Shown: positions 16,564 through 25,256 of the stretch, piece after piece | How the letters are laid out: every line of letters starts with the position of its first letter | How positions within the stretch are numbered: the stretch's first letter is position 1 | NCBI RefSeq assembly: GCF_030345095.1 | Contig: NZ_CP128360.1 | Span: 5,394,001 to 5,458,000, forward strand | From: Solwaraspora sp. WMMA2056 | Lineage (GTDB): Bacteria > Actinomycetota > Actinomycetes > Mycobacteriales > Micromonosporaceae | Reading direction: 5' to 3' | Length of the DNA stretch: 64,000 bases | Notes under the pieces: model-generated | The model's database searches: none | What the model saw: the letters and a program-made list of their open reading frames with translations, nothing else | Told to the model about the DNA's origin: nothing | Position numbers and translations under genes: made by a program

Positions 16564-17720
16564 CAGACGGTCACCTCGCCACGTACGAGGGCCTTCGCCA
16601 CGACGGTACGCAGCACATCGTTGGTGCCTTCGCCGATGCTCATCAGGATCGCGTCGCGGTACAGCCGCTCCACTTCGAACTCGGTCGAGTAGCCGTAACC
16701 TCCGTGGATCTTCATCGCGTCGATGGCGGCCTCCAGGGCGACCTCCGAGCAGAAGATCTTCGCCATGCCGGTCTGCGCGTCGGCGCGACCCTGGCGGACC
16801 GCGTCGGCCGACCAGTACGCCATCAGCCGGGCCGCCTGCACCTGGGTCGCGATGGTGGCGAGCTTGAGCTGGATGGCCTGGAACTCGGCGATGTGCTTGC
16901 CGAACGCCTTACGTTGGCGGGCGTAACCGAGGGCCTCCTCGTGGGCCCGCTGGGCGATGCCGACCGACCGGGCGGCGATGTTGACCCGGCCCCATTCCAG
17001 GGCGGACAGCGCCTGCTTGAGACCGATCCCTTCGACGCCGCCGAGCAGCCGGTCGGCGGGCACCCGGACGTCGTCGAGCAGGATCTCGCAGGACTCGGTG
17101 CCCTTGTAGCCGAGTTTGGGGATGTCCTTGGTGACGGTGAAGCCGGGCAGGTCGGCGTCGATCAGCAGGATGCTCATGCCCTTGTGTGCCGGGCTGGCCT
17201 GCGGGTCGGTCTTGACCAGGACCGGCAGCGGGTCGGCGTACCGGGCATTGGTGATCCAGATCTTGGTGCCGTTGACCACGTAGTGGTCGCCGTCGCGGCG
17301 GGCGGTGGTGCGGATGCCCTGCAGGTCGGTGCCGGCGTCGGGTTCGGTCAGCCCGATGCCGGTGCGCCGTTCACCGGTGGCCAGAGCGGGCAGGTACGCC
17401 TGCTTCTGCTCCTCGGTGCCGTGCATGGCGATCATGCGGCAGGCCAGCGAGTGGCTGCCGAGGATGCCGGCGATGCCCATCCAGCCCCGGGAGATCTCCT
17501 CGAAGACCAGGGCGAACGACACCGGATCGAGGTCGAGGCCGCCGTAGGACTCGGGGACGGTGACGCCGAACAGGCCCATGTCGGCCATGCCTTTGACGAT
17601 CTCCGTCGGGTAGCGGCCGGTCTGCTCCCATTCCCGGGCCACCGGGATTATCTCGCGGTCCACGAAGGAGCGCAGCAGCTGCTGGAACTCGCGCTGTTCC
17701 TCGGTGAGGGTGAAGTCCAT
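16563..17720 (-). CDS. Acyl-CoA dehydrogenase
   Basis: The 385-residue enzyme matches short/branched-chain acyl-CoA dehydrogenases over its full length. Landmarks are MDFTLTEEQREFQQLLRSFV, IGLTEPDAGTDLQGI and KIWITNARYAD. The C-terminal MKIHGGYGYSTEFEVERLYRD is followed by IGEGTNDVLR with the canonical catalytic Glu. It would oxidise an acyl-CoA to the 2,3-enoyl-CoA and pass electrons to ETF. AGGAG precedes ATG 17720. With the helix-G-type enzyme at the operon end, two desaturation steps are available. Confidence 0.92.
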   Translation of the reverse strand: MDFTLTEEQREFQQLLRSFVDREIIPVAREWEQTGRYPTEIVKGMADMGLFGVTVPESYGGLDLDPVSFALVFEEISRGWMGIAGILGSHSLACRMIAMHGTEEQKQAYLPALATGERRTGIGLTEPDAGTDLQGIRTTARRDGDHYVVNGTKIWITNARYADPLPVLVKTDPQASPAHKGMSILLIDADLPGFTVTKDIPKLGYKGTESCEILLDDVRVPADRLLGGVEGIGLKQALSALEWGRVNIAARSVGIAQRAHEEALGYARQRKAFGKHIAEFQAIQLKLATIATQVQAARLMAYWSADAVRQGRADAQTGMAKIFCSEVALEAAIDAMKIHGGYGYSTEFEVERLYRDAILMSIGEGTNDVLRTVVAKALVRGEVTV

Positions 17721-17746
17721 CGGGGTCTCCTGGGTGGTCGGCGGGC

Positions 17747-18211
17747 TCAGCGGGGATCGGCCGGCGTGGGTCGGCGTGGCGTGGGTCGACGGAAGACCGG
17801 CAGGGCGCGGCCGTCGGGCAGGTCGACCCAGTCGACGGTGACCGGGTCGCCGATCCGCCAGCCGGCATCGTCGGCGTCATCGTCCGGCCCGGTGCCGGGG
17901 CTGAAGCCGTCGAGGCGGGTGAGTAGCAGCGGGCCTTCGGCGAGCCGGACCCGGGCGATGGTGTACGGCACCGCCAGGTCGCGGCGCGGCGCCCGGTGCA
18001 CGACGGTGAACGTGTCGACGGTGCCGTCGCCGCTGGCTTCGGTGAAGCCGAGCCGCGTGGTGTCGCCGCAGCGGACGCAGACCGCGCGGGGCGGATGCTG
18101 ATGGTGACCGCAGCCGGTGCAGGTCTGCAGCACGAGGCGGTGTTCACAGGTCGCCTGCCACCAGTCGGCGGTCAGGTCGTCGGCGGGTGGTACCTCGGGC
18201 AGCGGGTTCAT
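17747..18211 (-). CDS. OB-fold/zinc-ribbon protein (DUF35)
   Basis: The 154-residue protein has a rubredoxin-like zinc ribbon, CTGCGHHQHPPRAVCVRCGD (about residues 30-49), followed by an OB fold with VPYTIARVRLAEGP. DUF35 proteins hold acyl-CoA substrates for a neighbouring thiolase-like enzyme. In steroid side-chain degradation the DUF35 domain of ChsH2 forms a complex with the retro-aldolase Ltp2. Here the gene overlaps the thiolase-like gene just upstream, which is the expected partner. ATG 18211 and GTG 18214 are both possible starts. Confidence 0.85.
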   Translation of the reverse strand: MNPLPEVPPADDLTADWWQATCEHRLVLQTCTGCGHHQHPPRAVCVRCGDTTRLGFTEASGDGTVDTFTVVHRAPRRDLAVPYTIARVRLAEGPLLLTRLDGFSPGTGPDDDADDAGWRIGDPVTVDWVDLPDGRALPVFRRPTPRRPTPADPR

Positions 18212-19368
18212 CACGACACCCCCAGCACGACGGTGGCGTGGGTGGACAGGATCGCGCCGGTGCCGTGCGCGACGGCGATCCGCGCGCCCGGCACCTGCCG
18301 GGCACCGGCCTCGCCGCGCAGCTGGCGGACCGCCTCGACCAGCAGCAGCACCCCGAACTGGCCGGGGTGGCAGTACGACAACCCGCCGCCGGAGGTGTCC
18401 AGAGGCAGGTCACCGCCGGGGCGGATCCGGCCGCCGGCGATGTAGTCGAGCACCTCGCCCTCGCCGCAGAAACCGAGAGCTTCGACGCTGAGCGCGGCGG
18501 TGATGGTGAACGAGTCGTACACCTGCAGCACGTCGACGTCGGCGGCGGTGATCCCGGCCCGGGCGAACGCCTCCGCGCCGGCCTCGCGGGCCCCGGTGTC
18601 CAGGATGTCGTCGGCGGCGGTCATCGACGTGTTGGTGGAGCGTTCGCCGTAGCCGAGCACCGCGACCGGCACCCGGCGCAGGTCACGGGCCCGGTCCGCG
18701 CTGGTCAGCACGATCGCGCCGCCGCCGTCGGTGACCAGGCAGCAGTCGGCGACGGTCAGCGGGGTGCAGACCGTCGGGGCGGCCCGCACCTCGTCGACGG
18801 TCAGCGGCGGCGCACCGTGGCGGTAGGCGGCCGGGTTGAGCCGGGCCCATTCGCGGGCGGCGACGGCGATCTCGGCCAGCTGCTCCGGGCTGCCGCCGTA
18901 GCGGTGCAGGTACGCCTGGGCGGCCATCGCGTAGTAGGAGATCGGGAACAGCGGCGCGTACGGCGTCTCGAACTGCGCCTCCGGGGTGTGCTCCTCGATC
19001 ACCCCGGCGAGGCTGCGCGAGCGCGCCGACCGCTGGTTGGAGGCAAAGCTGACCACCACGACGCTGGCCTGGCCGGCGTCGATGGCCTGCACGGCGCGGG
19101 CCACCATCATCTCGGCGGCGCTGCCGCCGACGAAGCTGGCCTCGACCCAGCGGGGCCGCAGCCCGAGGTGGTCGGCGAGCGCGGTGGTCGAGAAGCGGGA
19201 GATGCCGGTGGTGGCCAGCCCGTCGACGTCGGCGAGGGTGAGCCCGGCGTCGGCCAACGCCCGGGTGACCGCCTGGGTCTGCAGGGTCAGCGTCGACGCG
19301 GTGGTGACCCCGAGGTCGGATTCGGCCGCCCCGACGATCGCCACCGCCGCCCGGTCCCGCCCGGTCAC
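18211..19368 (-). CDS. Thiolase-fold lyase, Ltp2-like
   Basis: A 385-residue thiolase-superfamily protein of the lipid-transfer (SCP2-type) branch. It starts GRDRAAVAIVGAAESDLGV. The nucleophilic Cys of true thiolases is absent: the corresponding segment reads EASFVGGSAAEMMVARA. The C-terminal active-site region is SGGGLSYCHPGQFGV. Loss of the Cys is what distinguishes retro-aldolases such as Ltp2 from thiolases, so C-C cleavage of a 3-hydroxyacyl-CoA is more likely than CoA-dependent thiolysis. GTG 19368 overlaps the upstream MaoC gene (GTGA), and the end overlaps the DUF35 gene. Confidence 0.82.
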   Translation of the reverse strand: MTGRDRAAVAIVGAAESDLGVTTASTLTLQTQAVTRALADAGLTLADVDGLATTGISRFSTTALADHLGLRPRWVEASFVGGSAAEMMVARAVQAIDAGQASVVVVSFASNQRSARSRSLAGVIEEHTPEAQFETPYAPLFPISYYAMAAQAYLHRYGGSPEQLAEIAVAAREWARLNPAAYRHGAPPLTVDEVRAAPTVCTPLTVADCCLVTDGGGAIVLTSADRARDLRRVPVAVLGYGERSTNTSMTAADDILDTGAREAGAEAFARAGITAADVDVLQVYDSFTITAALSVEALGFCGEGEVLDYIAGGRIRPGGDLPLDTSGGGLSYCHPGQFGVLLLVEAVRQLRGEAGARQVPGARIAVAHGTGAILSTHATVVLGVS

Positions 19369-19814
19369 GGCACACCGTCGGCGGTGCCCGCGCCTGGTCC
19401 GTCGGCGGTGCCGAGCAGGACGACAGCCCGGGCCGGCCGGGCCGCCGGACGTTCGGGGCCGTAGTCGCTGGCGGCGATGACGGCGGCCAGTTCGACCTCG
19501 ATCCGGTCGCCGTCGACCTTGACCACCGTGCCTGTGCAACGCACCGTCTCACCGGCGAACATCAGGTTGCGGAAGGTGAAGGAGAGCTGCCGCACGAAGC
19601 AGTACGGCCCGAAGGCGTCCTGTACCAGTTCGACGAAGAGCGCGCCGAAGACCTGGCCGTCGACGACCGGGCCGGGCACCTTGGCGGCCGCCACGAACTC
19701 CGGGTCGTAGTGCAACCGGTACCAGTCCCAGGTGGCGCCGGCGTAGGCGACCATGTCGGCCAGGGCGATGGTGCGTTCCAGCCCCGGCAGGGTGTCACCG
19801 ACCTGCGCGATCAC
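19365..19814 (-). CDS. MaoC-like enoyl-CoA hydratase, catalytic half
   Basis: The 149-residue hotdog protein carries the hydratase dyad: Asp and His five residues apart in GATWDWYRLHYDPEF (about 27-41). The remaining strand pattern (PGPVVDGQVFGALF, FTFRNLMFAGETV) is typical of MaoC. It overlaps by four bases both the following thiolase-like gene and the preceding gene for a second hotdog protein lacking the His. This pairing mirrors ChsH1 (catalytic) with ChsH2 (non-catalytic), where a heterodimer hydrates enoyl-CoAs with bulky acyl parts. Confidence 0.82.
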   Translation of the reverse strand: MIAQVGDTLPGLERTIALADMVAYAGATWDWYRLHYDPEFVAAAKVPGPVVDGQVFGALFVELVQDAFGPYCFVRQLSFTFRNLMFAGETVRCTGTVVKVDGDRIEVELAAVIAASDYGPERPAARPARAVVLLGTADGPGAGTADGVP

Positions 19815-20314
19815 GTCGGATCACCGCCCATCGCGACCAGGATGATGGTTTCCTCGTTGACCGCCAGCAGTTCGCCGTGCTGGTTGGTGTAGGTGGCCCG
19901 GGAGCCGACGACCAGCATGTCGCCGCCGCCCCGGGTGCGTTTCTCGGTCAGGTCGTGGATCTCCCAGGTCGCGGTGATCACGTCGTCGGGACGGACCCGC
20001 CGGTGGAAGGTGTACGTGTTGCCGCCGCGTACCTGCCGGGTGCCGGGCACGTCCAGGTGCCAGGAGTGGCCGGCGTAGCCGTCGGAGGCCATCGGCAGCC
20101 CGGTGTACTGGCCGGTCTCGCAGATCAGCGTCGGCGGGGCGGTCACCCCGGGCAGGCCGTGCGCCCGGGCGTAGTCGCCGTCGCGGTAGATCGGATTGTC
20201 GTCGCCGACCGCCATCGCGAAGTAGCGCCCGGCGGCCGCACCGAGCGCCTCCGGCGCGGTGTAGACCTTGCGGGTGCCGAGCAGCGCCCGCAGCTCGTCG
20301 GTGAGCAGACCCAT
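19811..20314 (-). CDS. FAS1-like dehydratase / MaoC N-half, His replaced by Tyr
   Basis: This 167-residue hotdog protein belongs to the MaoC_dehydrat_N group. At the hydratase motif it reads AVGDDNPIYRDGDYAR (about 36-51), so the catalytic His is Tyr, as in non-catalytic partners. PGVTAPPTLICE and the long FHRRVRPDDVITATWEI strand follow. It probably supports binding of a large acyl group next to the catalytic MaoC encoded directly downstream. Start ATG 20314 has a GGAGGT site and overlaps the stop of the RidA-repeat gene by one base. Confidence 0.8.
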   Translation of the reverse strand: MGLLTDELRALLGTRKVYTAPEALGAAAGRYFAMAVGDDNPIYRDGDYARAHGLPGVTAPPTLICETGQYTGLPMASDGYAGHSWHLDVPGTRQVRGGNTYTFHRRVRPDDVITATWEIHDLTEKRTRGGGDMLVVGSRATYTNQHGELLAVNEETIILVAMGGDPT

Positions 20315-21591
20315 CAGCTACCTCCAGCGGTGCTCGGCCCGTCGGCGGGCTCGACCCGGTCGACGGCCAGCTCGGCCGGTTCGTCGGCGGGCTCGGGGTA
20401 GACGGCGGTCGGGAAGACCTCCAGCAGGAACTCGGGGCGCAGCAGCGCCGCGCAGATCGCCCCGGTCGACGCCGGCCAGGGCGGGCTGAGCAGCCGCTCG
20501 CGTACCCCGGCGACCGCCCGGTAGTCGCCGATCGCCGAGGCGACGCAGAATTCGGTGGTCTCCACCAGGTCCTGCGGGCCGAGCCCGGCGTGGTCGAGCA
20601 GTTCGCGGATCGCCCCGTAGGTCACCTCGGCCTGCGCGCCGATGTCGTCGGGGTGCAGTGCCTGCTGGGTCCGCATGTCCAGGGCGGCGAAACCGGACAT
20701 GTACAGGGTCCGGCCGGCCTTCACCCCGGGGGCGTAGGTCAGCGAGTCGTACCGCGACCAGCCGGGGTTGACCAGTTCCAGCGGATGCCGCGACGCGGTG
20801 ACGTCGATCGCGACCAGCGCATCGGGATGGTGCAGCCGGCTCATCAGGATGCCACCGGCTCCCGGGTAGACGCCGGCACCGCCGAGCCGTTCGGCGCGGA
20901 CCCGGTGGGTTCTGCGGTACACCTCTCGGGTCGCCGGGGTGGAGTAGTCGTAGGTGGTGACGGCGGCGTCGAGCGACAGACCGGCGGCGACGAGCAGGTC
21001 CTGCGCCCGGTCCAGGCAGTACGCGTACTGGCTGACGAAGTCGCCCGGGTGGACCACCTCGCCGGTGGCGTCGACCGGCAGCATGGTCGGCAGGTAGACG
21101 GCACCGTCGTGGCCGCCGCGCACCGGTGAGGGCACCCAGCTGCCGGCGGCTCGCGGTTCGCTGGCGACAAGCAACTGGCCGCCGCCGCCGACGGCGTGCA
21201 GTTCGATCTCGATCAGCGCGGCCCGGCGGACCAGCCGCTCGACCACGACGGTACGGACCACCGGCTGGTGCTCGCCGAACACCTCGGCGCGCACGGCGGC
21301 CGCGGCGGCGTAGTCGTCGAGGCCGGCCACGGTGACGTTCTCGGTCACCCGGGTGACGTCGGCCGGTCCGTAGCCGGCGGCTTCCAGGATGGTCAGCACC
21401 TTGCGGTACGCGGTGGCGGTCTGGGTGGCCAGGTCACCGCCGACGGTCATCTTGCCGAGCGTGGTGTCGAGCGCGGCGGCGGTGTGCCCGGAGGTCCAGG
21501 CGGCGTCGCCGTCGGCCAGCCCGAGGCAGAAGGTGAACCCGTCGTACGGGAACCAGGGGAAGTCGGCGGGTCGGATCGCGGCGGGCGGCAC
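20314..21591 (-). CDS. Three-domain RidA/YjgF-family protein
   Basis: The 425-residue protein appears to hold three successive RidA-like units. Unit 1 (about 1-132) has GHTAAALDTTLGKMTVGGDL and YRKVLTILEAAGYGPADV. Unit 2 (about 150-275) has GGHDGAVYLPTMLPVDATGE and DRAQDLLVAAGLSLDAAVTT. Unit 3 (about 282-395) has LTYAPGVKAGRTLYMSGFAA and YGAIRELLDHAGLGPQDLVE. RidA proteins are normally about 130 residues and form trimers with active sites between subunits; here one chain could form the whole trimer. RidA hydrolyses reactive enamines/imines, but many relatives in catabolic operons have other roles. Start is GTG with GGGAG before it. Confidence 0.75.
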   Translation of the reverse strand: MPPAAIRPADFPWFPYDGFTFCLGLADGDAAWTSGHTAAALDTTLGKMTVGGDLATQTATAYRKVLTILEAAGYGPADVTRVTENVTVAGLDDYAAAAAVRAEVFGEHQPVVRTVVVERLVRRAALIEIELHAVGGGGQLLVASEPRAAGSWVPSPVRGGHDGAVYLPTMLPVDATGEVVHPGDFVSQYAYCLDRAQDLLVAAGLSLDAAVTTYDYSTPATREVYRRTHRVRAERLGGAGVYPGAGGILMSRLHHPDALVAIDVTASRHPLELVNPGWSRYDSLTYAPGVKAGRTLYMSGFAALDMRTQQALHPDDIGAQAEVTYGAIRELLDHAGLGPQDLVETTEFCVASAIGDYRAVAGVRERLLSPPWPASTGAICAALLRPEFLLEVFPTAVYPEPADEPAELAVDRVEPADGPSTAGGS

Positions 21592-21605
21592 GGGCGTCTC
21601 CCTGG

Positions 21606-22964
21606 TCAGTCACCGGCGGCGGCCAGCGCCGCCATGATCGGGTCGAGGTCGTCGAGGTCGTCGAGGCGGCGCAGCAGGTCGACGACGGGCGCGCCGGCCG
21701 GGCCGGCGTTGCCGAGGAACTTGGCGGCCAGTTCGTCGTCGGTCAGCGGGGTGTCCGGGCCGCCGCCGCTGCGCGGCACCGCGCCGCGTACGGTCGTGCC
21801 GTCGGCCAGGGTGACCACGACGGCACCGGGGGCGTCGGCGGCGTGCCCACCGGTGGCGACGATCCGCCAGTGCAGCCGGGCCGCGAGGGCGGTCACGTCG
21901 GCGCGGTCGATGACGTCGGGCCGGTAGCTGGCGGTGGTCAGGTCGCCGTCGAGCAGTGTCGCGGCGACGCTCCACGGCAGCGAGAACTTCGCCGCGTACG
22001 GGGTGGCCGGCCGGGTCAGGTCCCGGCCGGGCCCGCAGACCGTGGGTGCCGAGTCGGGGTGCACGTCGACGTCGATCCGGGCGATCGCGGCCGGGTCGGC
22101 GGGAAAACCGGGCTGGCGGCGGGCGGCGCGGGCGGCGTCGATCGCGGCGTGCGACAGCTGGCAGGCCGGGTAGGGCTTGATGCCGATCCGGAGGGTTTCC
22201 CAGCGTTGGCCGAGGCCGGCGATGATCGACGCCGGGTCGACGGGGCCGGCGGCCAGGGCGTCGAAGACGCCGTGCGGGCCGTCGAAGACGTTCGCCGGGC
22301 CGGCCGCGCCGGCGGCGGCGAGCCGGGCGGCGAGGATGCCGGCGTGCGAGGCGAAGCCGGGGTGCAGTTGTTTGGTGGCCGCCCCGGTGTGCAGGAAGGC
22401 GAGCAGCCCGCCGGCCTGGCTGCCGGCGATGCCGAGCGCGTCGGTGGCGCGGGCGGCGTCCAGCCGCAGCAGCCGGGCGGTGACCAGCGCGCTGGAGAAG
22501 ACCCCGGCGACCATGGTGGCGTGCAGGCCGCGGGCGTGGAAGCCGTGCGGGGCGGCGGCGGCGACCCGGCAGACCGTCTCGTACCCGGCGATGGCGGCGT
22601 GCAGTACGTCGCGGCCGCTGGCGCCGACCTGCTCGCCGACGGCGAAGGCGGCGGGCAGCACCACGGCGGTGGCGTGCACCAGGCCGGCGGCGTGGGTGTC
22701 GTCGAAGTCGAGCGCGTGCACCATGGCGCCGGCGGCCAGCGCGGCGGCGGGGGCACCGATCGTGTCCCGGCCACCGAGCAGGGTGGCTTCCGGTGGGCCG
22801 CCGAGGTCGCGGGCGACGTGCAGCGCCGGGTCGACGGTGCCGCCGCGCCGGCCGGCCAGGGCGGTGCCAAGGCCGTCGAGCAGGTGCCGTAGCGCGGCCC
22901 GCCGGACCGCCGCCGGCGGGTCGAGCGGTCCGGTCGCCCAGTCGGCGAGCGCTGCGGCGATCAT
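21606..22964 (-). CDS. MmgE/PrpD family protein
   Basis: A 452-residue member of the MmgE/PrpD superfamily, which includes 2-methylcitrate dehydratase and cis-aconitate decarboxylase. The N-terminal all-helical domain contains GLGTALAGRRG and the conserved DFDDTHAAGLVHATAVVLPA (about 87-106). The middle has IAGYETVCRVAAAAPHGFHARG followed by HATMVAGVFSSALVTARLL. The C-terminal lid has GIKPYPACQLSHAAIDAA. These enzymes eliminate water or CO2 from tricarboxylic-type acids. The actual substrate in this operon is unknown; a carboxylated intermediate of the degraded compound is a reasonable guess. Ten bases separate it from the CoA-transferase gene. Confidence 0.82.
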   Translation of the reverse strand: MIAAALADWATGPLDPPAAVRRAALRHLLDGLGTALAGRRGGTVDPALHVARDLGGPPEATLLGGRDTIGAPAAALAAGAMVHALDFDDTHAAGLVHATAVVLPAAFAVGEQVGASGRDVLHAAIAGYETVCRVAAAAPHGFHARGLHATMVAGVFSSALVTARLLRLDAARATDALGIAGSQAGGLLAFLHTGAATKQLHPGFASHAGILAARLAAAGAAGPANVFDGPHGVFDALAAGPVDPASIIAGLGQRWETLRIGIKPYPACQLSHAAIDAARAARRQPGFPADPAAIARIDVDVHPDSAPTVCGPGRDLTRPATPYAAKFSLPWSVAATLLDGDLTTASYRPDVIDRADVTALAARLHWRIVATGGHAADAPGAVVVTLADGTTVRGAVPRSGGGPDTPLTDDELAAKFLGNAGPAGAPVVDLLRRLDDLDDLDPIMAALAAAGD

Positions 22965-22974
22965 GGCGGGCCGG

Positions 22975-24222
22975 TCATCGGGCGGTGTCCTCGGAACCGG
23001 CGGCGGCCGGGCCGGGGCTACGGGGGGTGCCGAACGCGCCGGCGGCGGTCAACTCGGCCAGGGTCTGCGGGTCGAGCCCGAGGATGTCGCCGGTGACGGT
23101 GGCGAAGTCCTCGTTGCGTTGCGGCGCGCGGCGGTACGCGGGCGGTTCGGCGCCGACCCGCACCGGGCTGGCGAGCTGCGCCACGGTGCCGAACCGGGGG
23201 TGTTCGGTGGTGACCACGAGGTCCCGGGCGGCGGTGTGCTCCTCGGCCAGCGCCGCCGGCACGTCGTTGATCGGCCCGCAGGGGATCGCGGCAGCGTACA
23301 GCTGGGTCAGCCACTCCTCGACGGTGCGCTGCCGGAAGATCTGCTCCAGTTCGGCGAGCAGCTCGTCGCGGTTGTCGCGGCGGGTGCCGAAGGTCCCGTA
23401 CGGCGATCCGGCGGCGGCCCATTCGGGGTGGCCGACGACGTCGGCGAGCCGGGTCCAGAACTTCTCCTTGGCACAGCCGACCACCATCCAGCCATCCTTG
23501 GCCTGGAAGACCTGGAACGGCACCAGCGACGGGTGCGCCGAGTGGTGGGTGCGGGCCGGCTGGAAGCCGGCGTTGAGATGCCAGGTGGCCGGGTAGGTGA
23601 GCATCGAGATCGCGGTGTCGTAGAGACTGACGTCGCAGTCCATGCCGACGCCGTCGCGGCGGGCGGCGTGCACCCCGGCGAGCAGCGAGATGGCGGCGAC
23701 GAACCCGCCGGAGTAGTCGACCAGGGACAGTCCGGACTTGGTCGGTGGTCCGTCGGGTTCACCGGTGAGCTCCATCCAGCCGGCGAGTCCCTGCAGGATG
23801 TAGTCGTAGCCGGGTTCGGCCCGACGCGGGCCGGTCATCCCGAAGCCGGTCAGCGAGACGCAGACGATCCGCGGGTTGATGTGCTTGAGGTCGTCGTAGC
23901 GAATTCGCATCTTCTCCGGCACGTCGCCACGCAGGTTGGAGTAGACGACGTCGGCGACGGCGACGAGCTTCTCGAACACCTCGCGGCCGGCGTCGGTGGT
24001 CAGGTCCAGTGACAGGCTGCGTTTGTTGCGGTTGAACGTCTCGAAGAACAGCGAGTCCTCGTCCTCGGCGTACGGCGGCACGTAGCGGCCGACGTCGCCG
24101 CCGGCCCGTGGATCCTCGATCTTGATCACTTCGGCGCCGAGGTCGGCCAGGTGTACGGTGCCGAACGGGCCGGCGCCGTACTGCTCCACGGCGATGATCC
24201 GGATGTCGGCCAGCGGCGTCAT
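22975..24222 (-). CDS. CaiB/BaiF family CoA-transferase
   Basis: The 415-residue class III CoA-transferase begins ADIRIIAVEQYGAGPFGTVH and continues LADLGAEVIKIEDPRAGGDV. The catalytic Asp lies in KSGLSLVDYSGGFVAAI (about 175-191). The C-terminal part has the small-domain motif CGPINDVPAALAEEHTAARD. It would activate a free acid by taking CoA from an acyl-CoA donor, an ATP-free entry into the pathway that complements the AMP-forming ligase at 32058. Overlaps the upstream oxidoreductase gene by four bases (ATGA). Confidence 0.9.
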   Translation of the reverse strand: MTPLADIRIIAVEQYGAGPFGTVHLADLGAEVIKIEDPRAGGDVGRYVPPYAEDEDSLFFETFNRNKRSLSLDLTTDAGREVFEKLVAVADVVYSNLRGDVPEKMRIRYDDLKHINPRIVCVSLTGFGMTGPRRAEPGYDYILQGLAGWMELTGEPDGPPTKSGLSLVDYSGGFVAAISLLAGVHAARRDGVGMDCDVSLYDTAISMLTYPATWHLNAGFQPARTHHSAHPSLVPFQVFQAKDGWMVVGCAKEKFWTRLADVVGHPEWAAAGSPYGTFGTRRDNRDELLAELEQIFRQRTVEEWLTQLYAAAIPCGPINDVPAALAEEHTAARDLVVTTEHPRFGTVAQLASPVRVGAEPPAYRRAPQRNEDFATVTGDILGLDPQTLAELTAAGAFGTPRSPGPAAAGSEDTAR

Positions 24223-25256
24223 GCTGCGGCTCCCGTCAGCTCGGCGATCAGCGCGATGATCTCGTCCTGGGCGGCTCGGGTCTCGGCGGCGGGCAGCCCG
24301 TGGGTGGGTGGACTCAACTTGACCGAGTCGGCGATGCCCGCGTACCCGGCGATCCGCTCGGCAACCTCGGCGCGGTCACCCGCCAGGGTCAGCGTGTCGA
24401 CCATCCGGTCGCTGACGGAGTCGGCGAGGTGGTCGGCGCCGGCGCCGGCCCGGAACGCGTCGATCACCTGTTGCTGGTCGTCGGCGAGGCCGTGGAAGGC
24501 GAAGAAGTCGGCGTAGGTGCGCACGGTGGCGTAGAAGCCGACCAGGCCGGCGGCGCGGCGGCGGGCCAACGCCCGGTCGTCGGCGACCGAGCAGCAGGCG
24601 GAGACGACGACGTCGAGGTCGGCGCGGGTCCGGCCGGCCCGGTCGATGCCGGCGGTCAGGTCGGGCAGGATCTGCCCGGCCAGGTACGCCGGAGAGCAGA
24701 GTTCGTGGCTGATCCAGCCATCGCCGATCTGCCCGGCCAGCCGGGTCATCAGCGGCCCCATCGCGGCCAGGTAGACCGGGATGCCGGCCGGCGGCACCGG
24801 GAACGGGCGTTCGTAGCCGCGGATGCGCATCGGCTCGTACTCGCCGTCGAGCATCATCGGTTCGCCGGTGGCGCAGTTGGCCCAGAAGTGCCGGATGTTG
24901 CGGACGGTCTCCCGCAGGTGGGCGACGGGTTTGCCGAAGTCGACGTGGTGCCAGTCCTCGTTGAGTCGCCGGACGCCGGAGCCGAGGCCGAGGATGAACC
25001 GTCCATCGGAGAGCTCGTCGAGGTCGAGCGCCTCCAAGGCGGTGATCATCGGGCTGCGGGTGAAGGCCAGCACGATCGAGGTGCCGATCCGGGCGGTCGT
25101 GGTGGTGCCGGCCAGCGCGGCGGCGGTGCCGGTTGCGCTACGGTGCAGTTCGGAGACCCAGAGCACCTCGGCGCCGGCCTGCTCGGCGCGACGGCCGGCG
25201 GCGGCGAGTTCGGCGAGGGTCTCTCCCCAGGGCTGGTAGGTCAGGCGCAGGCTCAT
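24219..25256 (-). CDS. Luciferase-like F420-dependent oxidoreductase
   Basis: A 345-residue TIM-barrel protein of the bacterial-luciferase superfamily. It shows the cofactor-binding features AEVLWVSELHRSATGTAAAL and TTTTARIGTSIVLAFTRSPM, then LDELSDGRFILGLGSGVRRL (about 94-113). Actinobacterial members of this clade mostly use F420 rather than FMN; the choice cannot be made from sequence alone. It may oxidise or reduce an intermediate or insert oxygen. A second, distinct family member lies at 26818. It overlaps both neighbours by four bases and is the second gene of the 14-gene operon. Confidence 0.82.
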   Translation of the reverse strand: MSLRLTYQPWGETLAELAAAGRRAEQAGAEVLWVSELHRSATGTAAALAGTTTTARIGTSIVLAFTRSPMITALEALDLDELSDGRFILGLGSGVRRLNEDWHHVDFGKPVAHLRETVRNIRHFWANCATGEPMMLDGEYEPMRIRGYERPFPVPPAGIPVYLAAMGPLMTRLAGQIGDGWISHELCSPAYLAGQILPDLTAGIDRAGRTRADLDVVVSACCSVADDRALARRRAAGLVGFYATVRTYADFFAFHGLADDQQQVIDAFRAGAGADHLADSVSDRMVDTLTLAGDRAEVAERIAGYAGIADSVKLSPPTHGLPAAETRAAQDEIIALIAELTGAAA

